Below, one piece after another: positions 1 through 5,245 of a stretch of DNA of 5,375 bases. The notes under the pieces were generated by a model. It did not search any database and was not told the DNA's origin. It was given only the letters and a program-made list of their open reading frames with translations. Source of the stretch: an uncultured Ruminococcus sp. (lineage in GTDB: Bacteria; Bacillota; Clostridia; Oscillospirales; Ruminococcaceae); NCBI GenBank assembly GCA_946537565.1, contig CAMNFW010000150.1, positions 1 through 5,375 on the forward strand, written 5' to 3'. A program made the translations under genes and the position numbers. Within the stretch, counting starts at the first letter, position 1, and each line of letters starts with the position of its first letter.

Positions 1-25
1 CAGGTAAATTTCTTTCGGAAAGCAG

Positions 26-54
26 TTGATTTTTATCACAGGATGGGGTATAAT
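26..54 (+). promoter_or_regulatory. Promoter of the AAA-ATPase/nuclease gene
   Basis: A -35 box TTGATT (26-31) and a perfect -10 box TATAAT (49-54) are separated by 17 bp. Transcription would begin near position 61, giving a leader of about 29 nt that carries the ribosome binding site GGGAGG (76-81). The gene therefore appears to have its own housekeeping-sigma promoter rather than depending on an upstream operon, although what lies left of the window is unseen. Confidence 0.75.
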
Positions 55-89
55 GGAAGTAACGAAAATGCAAGAGGGAGGTAAGGCTC

Positions 90-1655
90 ATGGGAATATA
101 CCTTAATCCTGACAACATTGATTTTCAGATTGCTTTGAATTCAGAAATTTATGTTGACAAAAGTGAACTCATTAAGTATACCAATAGGCTGATTTATACA
201 GAGCAACGGTTTATATGTGTCAGCCGTCCGAGAAGATTTGGAAAATCAATGGCAGCGAATATGCTTGTGGCTTATTACAGCAGAGGCTGCGATTCAAAGG
301 AAATGTTCAGTGGTTATAAAATTGCTAATGACAAAAACTTCGGAAAGCACCTTAACAAGTACAATGTTATCCATATAAATATGGTTAATTTTATTAAGAG
401 AAAAAAGACAGTTTCTGAAGCACTTGACACTCTTAATAAGAGGTTACTTCATGAATTGAAAAAGGAATTCGGCGATGTTGATTGCTTTGATTGGACTGAT
501 TTGATCTCAGTTCTCGGTGAGATATTTGCCGAAAAGCAGATTCCGTTTATATTCATCATAGACGAGTGGGATTGCGTATTCAGAATGTTCAAGAACAATG
601 AGTCAGAGCAGTCGGACTACCTTGACTATCTTCGTGATTTACTGAAAAATCAGAAGTATGTTGCATTTGCATATATGACGGGAATACTTCCAATCAAAAA
701 ATATGGTGAGCATTCTGCACTCAATATGTTCACAGAGATTGCAATGACAAATGCAGCTCCGCTTGAAGAATTTACAGGCTTTACAGAAAGCGAAGTATTG
801 GATATTTGCAATGAATATGAAAAGGATTTCAATGAGGTCAAGCGTTGGTATGACGGATACAATGTTGACGGGGTTTCGATTTATAATCCCAAGTCAGTGG
901 TAGAGGCTATTGTGCGCGGAAAGTTCAGAAATTACTGGACATCGACTGAAAATTATGAAGCTCTTGAAGAATTCATATTCAGAAATGATGACGGACTCAG
1001 GGATACTATAATCTTGCTTCTCGCAGGAGAAAAAAAGAAAATTGACCCATCAACATTCACTAATGATATGGTAACATTCAACTCACAGGACGATGTGCTT
1101 ACGCTGCTTGTTCATCTTGGATATCTGACCTTTGATTCCGATACAAATGAGGTATCTATCCCGAACTATGAAGTTTCGGAACAGTTTGCAAGTACAATCA
1201 GAAACAAGGATTGGGCGGAAGTTTCAAATGCACTTAAAGTATCGGATGACTTATTGCAGGCAACATTGAGTGGGAATTCTGAAAAGGCTGCACAGCTCAT
1301 ATCCGACAGTCATAAGGAAAATACTTCGATACTGCAATATAATGATGAAAATTCACTCGCCTGTGTCCTTTCGATAGCATATTACTCAGCACGAAAAGAC
1401 TACATTATCCACAGAGAGCTTGCAACCGGAAACGGATTTGCTGACTTGGTTTTCATTCCGAGAAAAGGCAGAAATCTTCCTGCAATGATAATCGAACTGA
1501 AAAAAGGTCACTCTGCAGAAGAAGCGATCGAGCAAATAAAGGCTAATGACTATCTGCACAAGGTATCAGAGTATTCAGGTGAGATACTGCTTGTCGGTAT
1601 AAATTACGATGAGAAGAAAGGACACACCTGCATAATAGAAAAGGTCACAAAATAA
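90..1655 (+). CDS. AAA-ATPase-like protein with C-terminal PD-(D/E)XK nuclease domain
   Basis: A 521-residue protein of the family with an N-terminal AAA-ATPase-like domain (PF09820 type) and a C-terminal PD-(D/E)XK nuclease-like domain (DUF1703/PF08011 type). Seen: the family's modified Walker A, RPRRFGKS (residues 46-53); Walker B with acidic pair, IFIIDEWD (154-161); the sensor-like TGILPI (197-202); the family signature WYDGY followed by YNPKSV (253-270); and NYW (281-283). The nuclease core near the C-terminus shows E443, D452 in GFADLVF, and E469-L-K471 in IIELKK, so the likely catalytic residues are intact. There is no signal peptide or membrane segment, so it should be cytoplasmic. 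The start is supported by GGGAGG ending 8 nt before the ATG. Length is normal for the family. The biological role is unknown; defence or mobile-element functions have been suggested for such ATPase-nuclease fusions, but nothing here decides it. No partner gene is adjacent. Confidence 0.92.
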   Translation: MGIYLNPDNIDFQIALNSEIYVDKSELIKYTNRLIYTEQRFICVSRPRRFGKSMAANMLVAYYSRGCDSKEMFSGYKIANDKNFGKHLNKYNVIHINMVNFIKRKKTVSEALDTLNKRLLHELKKEFGDVDCFDWTDLISVLGEIFAEKQIPFIFIIDEWDCVFRMFKNNESEQSDYLDYLRDLLKNQKYVAFAYMTGILPIKKYGEHSALNMFTEIAMTNAAPLEEFTGFTESEVLDICNEYEKDFNEVKRWYDGYNVDGVSIYNPKSVVEAIVRGKFRNYWTSTENYEALEEFIFRNDDGLRDTIILLLAGEKKKIDPSTFTNDMVTFNSQDDVLTLLVHLGYLTFDSDTNEVSIPNYEVSEQFASTIRNKDWAEVSNALKVSDDLLQATLSGNSEKAAQLISDSHKENTSILQYNDENSLACVLSIAYYSARKDYIIHRELATGNGFADLVFIPRKGRNLPAMIIELKKGHSAEEAIEQIKANDYLHKVSEYSGEILLVGINYDEKKGHTCIIEKVTK

Positions 1656-1668
1656 AGATATCCCGAAC

Positions 1669-1716
1669 CACATATCTAAGACAGGTTATCAATATGTGAT
1701 TCAAGATAAATTTTTT
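1669..1716 (+). terminator. Possible weak terminator after the AAA-ATPase gene
   Basis: A 7-bp inverted repeat, CACATAT (1669-1675) with ATATGTG (1692-1698), encloses a 16-nt loop, and a run of six T occurs at 1711-1716. The T-run sits 12 nt beyond the stem and the stem is AT-rich, so this is a poor match to an intrinsic terminator. A competing small repeat, AGATAT (1656-1661) with ATATCT (1672-1677), overlaps it. Transcripts of the ATPase gene may instead stop at the strong hairpin at 1813-1841. Confidence 0.25.
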
Positions 1717-1735
1717 GAGTGAAATTTCAAAAAAT
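1710..1735 (+). promoter_or_regulatory. A/T-tract inverted repeat just upstream of the small-RNA promoter
   Basis: A perfect 9-bp inverted repeat, ATTTTTTGA (1710-1718) and TCAAAAAAT (1727-1735), ends two bases before the -35 box at 1738. Position and composition fit an UP element (A/T tracts contacted by the RNA polymerase alpha subunits) and its symmetry could also suit a dimeric regulator. Which of these applies, if either, cannot be told from the sequence. Confidence 0.4.
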
Positions 1736-1737
1736 AC

Positions 1738-1766
1738 TTGACAATTTACAAATAATATGATAGAAT
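1738..1766 (+). promoter_or_regulatory. Strong promoter of a predicted small RNA
   Basis: A perfect -35 box TTGACA (1738-1743) and a -10 box TAGAAT (1761-1766) are 17 bp apart. A TG one base before the -10 box makes it an extended -10, and A/T tracts lie directly upstream. Transcription should start near 1773. No open reading frame with a ribosome binding site follows; instead a terminator comes about 40 nt later. Confidence 0.8.
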
Positions 1767-1772
1767 TACATC

Positions 1773-1841
1773 AGTAACAAATGTCATCTATTTTGTTGCA
1801 ACATGACAGAACAAAGCTCATGCAATTGCATGGGCTTTTTT
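1773..1841 (+). ncRNA. Predicted small RNA of about 70 nt, unknown class
   Basis: This is the span between the predicted start of the strong promoter at 1738-1766 and the end of the terminator at 1813-1841. The 5' half can form either of two overlapping hairpins: GTAACAAA (1774-1781) with TTTGTTGC (1792-1799), 8 bp with one G-U pair, or TGTCAT (1782-1787) with ATGACA (1803-1808). The second pairs the loop of the first with downstream sequence, so the two are either alternative folds or a strained pseudoknot. The 3' half is the terminator hairpin. A 20-codon reading frame begins at 1781 but has no ribosome binding site and ends inside the terminator. I recognise no known RNA family. Promoter, length and terminator support an RNA gene; the function (for example base-pairing regulator or antisense partner) is unknown. 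It could also be a short leader stub of an attenuated transcript, but no gene follows on this strand. Confidence 0.6.
1813..1841 (+). terminator. Intrinsic terminator of the predicted small RNA
   Basis: AAAGCTCATGC (1813-1823) pairs with GCATGGGCTTT (1828-1838) in an 11-bp stem containing one G-U pair, closed by an AATT loop, and is followed by T residues through 1841. This is a near-ideal rho-independent terminator for the + strand. Read on the - strand the same stem is followed by TTTGTT, so it may also stop, less efficiently, transcription arriving from the opposite promoter at 1937-1965. Confidence 0.88.
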
Positions 1842-1930
1842 AGTTATTGATCTGTCCGACTCTTGTGCGCTGCGGAGAGATACGCTGAAAAACGCAGTAA
1901 AGACAGCGGCAGTAAAAAGCAGCTGTCCTC
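1813..1930 (-). ncRNA. Possible convergent - strand RNA of about 120 nt
   Basis: Transcription from the consensus promoter at 1937-1965 would begin near 1930 and run leftward. No reading frame with a ribosome binding site is present. The first part can form a hairpin in which GAGGACAGC pairs with GCUGUCUUU (9 bp including two G-U pairs), and a second in which CUGCG pairs with CGCAG across an 18-nt loop; several CAGC/GCUG segments allow alternative pairings. The octamer UUUACUGC occurs twice, 15 nt apart. The 3' end is set here at the shared hairpin at 1813-1838, whose - strand T-tail is weak, so the RNA may extend further and become fully antisense to the + strand small RNA. The promoter is convincing; the extent and the existence of a stable product are inference. 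Confidence 0.4.
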
Positions 1931-1936
1931 GGCTAT

Positions 1937-1965
1937 ATTATATAGCATTGTTAGGAATTTGTCAA
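1937..1965 (-). promoter_or_regulatory. Fully consensus promoter facing the small-RNA gene
   Basis: On the - strand a perfect -35 TTGACA (1960-1965) and a perfect -10 TATAAT (1937-1942) are separated by exactly 17 bp, with an A/T-rich stretch upstream. The start site should fall near 1930. It lies downstream of the histidine kinase gene on the same strand and has no protein gene in front of it, so its likely product is a noncoding RNA. Confidence 0.8.
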
Positions 1966-2201
1966 GCTTGAAAAAAATTTACATAATTAGGTATGAGATC
2001 GCTAATTTTAATTAATTATATCATATGAAACGTTAAAAAGCCGTTACAAAATTTTGCTTTTTGCATAAAAATATACAAGAAAGAATCTATAGTATTTTTA
2101 TTTTACAAAATTTCGGCGACACTGGATTTGAGTGAGCTTCACAGATGATCATCGGGCAGAAAAATAGAAGCATATGCTAAAAAAGCAGGGAGCTACAATA
2201 A
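1966..2201. other. AT-rich intergenic stretch without a gene
   Basis: These 236 bases between the - strand promoter and the end of the histidine kinase gene hold no credible reading frame. They contain runs such as AATTTTAATTAATT, the 10-bp palindrome AGCATATGCT (2169-2178) and one weak hairpin (2035-2062). On the - strand this is the 3' untranslated region of the kinase mRNA. No convincing RNA gene or protein-binding array was seen. Confidence 0.5.
2035..2062 (-). terminator. Weak candidate terminator for the histidine kinase transcript
   Basis: AAAAAGC (2035-2041) and GCTTTTT (2056-2062) form a 7-bp inverted repeat around a 14-nt loop, so on the - strand the hairpin ends in a T-run. The stem has only two G-C pairs and lies about 140 nt after the kinase stop codon, so the call is tentative. 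It is the only hairpin with a T-tail that I found downstream of the kinase. Confidence 0.3.
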
Positions 2202-3467
2202 TTATCTGCCGGCTTCTTCGGAGAGAGTGATTCTTGCGGTGGTACCGTTTTCAGTCATAATGATATCGAGCTCAGCGTTCTGCATAGAGCGAAGGCGGGA
2301 GCGGACGTTATCAATACCGATGCCTTTACGTTTTTTCTGCTGAACGGTGAGGCTGCTTTTGCCGGAACCGTCGTCGATGATCTCGATGATTATGAAGCCG
2401 TTATTTTTATGAACGGAGATCTTAACGGTACCGCCTTCTTCGTATGTACCGATACCATGCCGGACAGCGTTTTCGACCAGAGGCTGAACAGAGAGAGCCG
2501 GAACGAGGAAATTATCCAGTTCGATATCATATTCAACCTGGAGTCTCTCGCCGAAATTCAGTCTTTCCAGTGAAAGGTAGGCTTCCACGTTACTCATTTC
2601 CTGTTCAAAGGAGATCATTTTAGTATCACTGAGGGCTTCAAAGTGGGAGCGGAGGTATTTTGAGAATTCAGTAATACTCTCATAAAGATCGGGATTATCT
2701 CTGCACTGAGACCTGAGAGCCATGAGGGAGTTATTGATAAAATGGGGTTGTATCTGAGCGATGAGCAGGTCATTTTTACTATGTTCGAGATCGAGCTTGC
2801 TTTTATAGAGCATAGCCTGGATCTTATTGTGATAGATAGCGGTCATATACCAGTAATAGATGAGGAGACCGAGAGCGCAGACCTCGTCGGTATTATGGCT
2901 GATCAATTCGATAAGCTCCAGGAAAATAGTAATGATCGAAGCGAGAGAGATGAAGAGGATAATGAGGCCTCTTTGTTTATCGCCTTCATTGATTATTTCA
3001 ATAGTCTGAGCGGTAAGGATAATGATATAGAAGATCATGAGAGCCGCCGGATAAAACCGCAAAGGGCCGCCGAAGAAGGAATGATCATTCCTATAGCCGT
3101 AAATTATATTAACACCGAAGAGATTAACAGACAGGAGAATGATATTAACAATCTGAGGAACGGCGAGGAGGAGTTTTCTTTTAATGGGAACAGTCATGTA
3201 AGTTTCGATGAGAATAAGGAGTGGATAGATGGTATAGACAACGGAGGCTTTGAAATAGAGTATCCAGACGGGCTTGTTATAACTGTCGCACCAGATCTCG
3301 ATGAAGTCAAAAACAGACAAAACCATGACCAGAGCCATAACGGCAAGCATTAATTTCACACCCTTGACGGGTTTAGAGCAGTTGACGAGCATTTGCATTG
3401 CGAGGGCAAAAAGGGTCATGATCGTAACATAGTTATCAGAAATGTAGTCTGAGAATAATCTTGCCAT
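2202..3467 (-). CDS. LytS/YehU-type membrane sensor histidine kinase
   Basis: A 421-residue sensor kinase that would autophosphorylate a histidine and pass the phosphate to a response regulator. The N-terminal half (about residues 10-212) is a series of roughly six or seven hydrophobic segments without a large extracellular domain, suggesting sensing in or near the membrane. A short linker leads to the His_kinase region (PF06580 type) with QIQPHF and phospho-acceptor His242; family members more often read NPHFLFN, here PHFINNS. The ATPase domain is complete: N-box PLVENAVRHG (329-338), G1 box DDGSG (365-369), G2 box GIGIDNVRSRL (382-392). The ATG is preceded by AAAGGTGAT with AGG 7 nt away. 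It has its own strong promoter (3514-3542). The usual partner, a LytTR or AraC-type response regulator, is not adjacent within the window; downstream are only noncoding sequences. The signal sensed is unknown. Confidence 0.93.
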   Translation of the reverse strand: MARLFSDYISDNYVTIMTLFALAMQMLVNCSKPVKGVKLMLAVMALVMVLSVFDFIEIWCDSYNKPVWILYFKASVVYTIYPLLILIETYMTVPIKRKLLLAVPQIVNIILLSVNLFGVNIIYGYRNDHSFFGGPLRFYPAALMIFYIIILTAQTIEIINEGDKQRGLIILFISLASIITIFLELIELISHNTDEVCALGLLIYYWYMTAIYHNKIQAMLYKSKLDLEHSKNDLLIAQIQPHFINNSLMALRSQCRDNPDLYESITEFSKYLRSHFEALSDTKMISFEQEMSNVEAYLSLERLNFGERLQVEYDIELDNFLVPALSVQPLVENAVRHGIGTYEEGGTVKISVHKNNGFIIIEIIDDGSGKSSLTVQQKKRKGIGIDNVRSRLRSMQNAELDIIMTENGTTARITLSEEAGR

Positions 3468-3513
3468 ACTATCACCTTTAGAAGCACATAATAATCATCA
3501 GCAGTACACAGAT

Positions 3514-3542
3514 ATTATACCAGAAAATCGCCGTAAAGTCAA
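3514..3542 (-). promoter_or_regulatory. Promoter of the histidine kinase gene
   Basis: On the - strand, -35 TTGACT (3537-3542) and -10 TATAAT (3514-3519) are 17 bp apart, and TGG directly before the -10 box makes it an extended -10. The start is expected near 3507, about 40 nt before the kinase ATG. It sits just past the terminator at 3553-3588, so the kinase is transcribed separately from the nitroreductase gene upstream. Confidence 0.85.
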
Positions 3543-3552
3543 TTAAAACGGT

Positions 3553-3588
3553 CAAGAAAAAGGTTCTGCCGGAAAAGACAGAACCTTA
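3553..3588 (-). terminator. Intrinsic terminator of the StiP-nitroreductase unit
   Basis: AAGGTTCTG and CAGAACCTT (3579-3587 and 3560-3568 on the + strand) form a 9-bp stem, extendable by a C-G and a G-U pair, and on the - strand are followed by TTTCTT. It begins 7 nt after the nitroreductase stop codon. On the + strand there is no T-run, so it acts only for leftward transcription. Confidence 0.88.
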
Positions 3589-3594
3589 GAAAAA

Positions 3595-4119
3595 TTATAA
3601 ATAGAAGACTCTTCCTTCACGGCGTGCAGGAGGATCAGGAAGCTCACAGTCAGCATAACCGACAGCGAGGTGACCGATGCCTTCATAATCACCGTCAAGA
3701 CCGATCTTATCGAGAATATTTCTGCCGAAGTCAGAATCGAATTCTTCCTTAGCACGGTGGATCCAGATGCTTCCGAGCCCAAGCTCATGAGCCTTAAGCA
3801 TCATGTTGCCGAGGGAGAGACTGCCGTCATAAATACCGGTGGGGACAGATTTTTCAGCAATAACGATAAGGATAGCCGGAGCGCCGTAGAAGGGGTCGAA
3901 GCCGGTGTCCCAGCCGCCGATCCTGCGGTTTTCATCAGCGATCTGATCACGGATATCCTTATTAGTAACAGCGATAATGACAGGAGCCTGTTTACCTCTG
4001 CCGTTAGCGGCATAAAGACCGGCTTCAATGATCTGGTCGAGCAGCACTTTAGGAACCTGATCGGGTTTAAAATTACGGATACTTCTTCTTTCTTTGATGA
4101 TTTTAGAAAGCTCACTCAT
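3595..4119 (-). CDS. Nitroreductase family protein (FMN-dependent oxidoreductase)
   Basis: A 174-residue protein of the nitroreductase superfamily, normally a homodimer that binds FMN and uses NAD(P)H to reduce nitro compounds, quinones or similar acceptors. Seen: the N-terminal flavin-phosphate motif RRSIRNF (residues 11-17); a second binding segment AANGRGKQ (37-44), where many relatives have APSxxNxQP; the hydrophobic helix GSLSLGNMMLKAHELGLGS (99-117) followed by WIHRAKEEF; and the C-terminal VGYAD (153-157) with a basic ARREGR tail. Length is typical of the short members. AAAAGGAG ends 8 nt before the ATG and fixes the start. It lies 64 nt downstream of the StiP gene with no obvious promoter or terminator between them, so the two are probably cotranscribed, and the mRNA ends at the hairpin just after its stop codon. 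The true substrate is unknown; cytoplasmic location is inferred from the absence of a signal peptide. Confidence 0.93.
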   Translation of the reverse strand: MSELSKIIKERRSIRNFKPDQVPKVLLDQIIEAGLYAANGRGKQAPVIIAVTNKDIRDQIADENRRIGGWDTGFDPFYGAPAILIVIAEKSVPTGIYDGSLSLGNMMLKAHELGLGSIWIHRAKEEFDSDFGRNILDKIGLDGDYEGIGHLAVGYADCELPDPPARREGRVFYL

Positions 4120-4183
4120 AGTAAAGACTCCTTTTCAGAAAATAAATATCTCAGCGGTGGTGAAATTAAAAAGATTTAATATA

Positions 4184-5245
4184 TCATACATCTGACAATT
4201 TTTTAATTATACCGCAGACCTTATAGCAGCCCAGCGGAACGGAGCTTATCTCAACAGGAACGGATTTTTCCTGAGACAATCTGTAGATATGCTTAAGTTC
4301 ATCTGAACGGGAATATTTTTCATTGACAATGATTTTCCAGGGGATACGTCTCAGGAGAACTCTTGTAGCTTCACCGATACCGGGTTTAATGAAATTGATA
4401 TCGGAGACATTATATTCAGCGGCGATATTTCTGACGATATCCATACCATTGATATTTTCCGGAGCGACAGGAAGCAGTGGTGACTTATCATAAGAGAACC
4501 ATTTCTGAACGCTTTCGAGGAACTGTTCAGACAGGTCTTCATCTTTAAGCTCAGCATAGAAGGCAGCGCCGTGGAAATCGTTTTCGCCGATGATATCCTT
4601 ACGCAGGAAGGTTCTGCTTATAAGACCGGTAACAGTGGCATTGAGGCAGGAAGAAGGGATAAGGATATCCTCATGGGTACCGCAAAGGGCGGTGATATTA
4701 GCCGGGTCAGAGACCACAGCAAGCTCACGGCCGATATCCGGAAAATCCTCTAAAGCATTGCAAAGCTGACGAATAATAGCGCCCTTGCCGATCCAGCCGT
4801 CCACAAACTGGATATCCTGAGCCTTGTGACGGGCGAGGATAAACTTTATGGCATTTTTATCAATACCTCTTCCACGGATAATAGAGACAGCGTAGTGGGG
4901 GACGGAAACGTTATATTTATTAAACAAATATCTTTTAATAAGTATACCGATAGGAATACCGGCTCTTGCCAGTGAAACAATAACGGGGCAGCGGTTTTTT
5001 CTGGAGAAAATAATTTCAGAGACCACTTCGACAGCCTCAGCAGTAGCTTTAGCGTAGTGGGTGAGAGCGTGGAGATACAGCTGCATATATTGTTCTGAGG
5101 GTTTATATTCGAGGGGGAGCATTTCGCAGTAATGGGTACCGGACTGAATATATTTTTCCCGAATTTCAGCTGGAAGGGGAGTGACGAGACCGGTTATATC
5201 CTTAAGCAAAAGCTCCACATCGTTATTAGAATAGCTGCTGTGCAT
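4184..5245 (-). CDS. StiP-family protein: PRTase-like domain plus PELOTA RNA-binding domain
   Basis: A 353-residue protein matching the family called cysteine protease StiP in databases (PF11202), whose core resembles a phosphoribosyltransferase. Seen: SLARAGIPIGILIKRYL (91-107), SIIRGRGID (121-129), the PRPP-loop-like FVDGWIGKGAI (147-157), EDILIPSSCLNATVTGLISR (192-211) and DFHGAAFY (223-230). The last 70 residues or so, from INFIKPGIG to LGCYKVCGI, fit the PELOTA-type RNA-binding domain found at this position. Published comparative genomics places such proteins in a predicted nucleotide/RNA-metabolism module linked to Ter (tellurium and stress) systems; the chemistry is not established, and the protease name is poorly supported. 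The frame stays open to 5371, but the ATG at 5245 is chosen because family similarity (SSYSNNDVELLLK) begins there, GGAG lies 11 nt upstream, and the preceding gene uses the upstream DNA in another frame. It overlaps that gene by 20 nt, indicating translational coupling. Confidence 0.88.
   Translation of the reverse strand: MHSSYSNNDVELLLKDITGLVTPLPAEIREKYIQSGTHYCEMLPLEYKPSEQYMQLYLHALTHYAKATAEAVEVVSEIIFSRKNRCPVIVSLARAGIPIGILIKRYLFNKYNVSVPHYAVSIIRGRGIDKNAIKFILARHKAQDIQFVDGWIGKGAIIRQLCNALEDFPDIGRELAVVSDPANITALCGTHEDILIPSSCLNATVTGLISRTFLRKDIIGENDFHGAAFYAELKDEDLSEQFLESVQKWFSYDKSPLLPVAPENINGMDIVRNIAAEYNVSDINFIKPGIGEATRVLLRRIPWKIIVNEKYSRSDELKHIYRLSQEKSVPVEISSVPLGCYKVCGIIKKLSDV

Noticed and set aside
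1781..1843. A 20-codon reading frame inside the predicted small RNA, starting ATGTCATCT and ending at TAG in the terminator T-run.
   Set aside because: There is no ribosome binding site, the frame runs through the terminator stem, and the composition shows no hydrophobic toxin-like or leader-peptide pattern. The RNA structure explains the sequence better.
1959..1987. A + strand promoter-like pair, TTGTCA (1959-1964) and CATAAT (1982-1987), 17 bp apart, overlapping the - strand promoter.
   Set aside because: The -35 match arises because TTGTCAAG is nearly self-complementary with the real -35 on the other strand, the -10 is imperfect, and nothing recognisable follows in that direction except sequence antisense to the kinase gene.
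2169..2178. The 10-bp palindrome AGCATATGCT near the end of the kinase gene.
   Set aside because: It is a single short copy, with no promoter beside it and no loop to form a hairpin; chance is enough to explain it in an AT-rich spacer.
2742..3353. A 203-codon + strand open frame inside the histidine kinase gene.
   Set aside because: It is antisense to a clearly conserved kinase, has no ribosome binding site, and its acidic, Asn/Asp/Glu-rich translation is what the opposite strand of membrane-protein codons gives.
3670..4179. A 169-codon + strand open frame opposite the nitroreductase gene.
   Set aside because: It shadows the nitroreductase codons, lacks a ribosome binding site and resembles no family.
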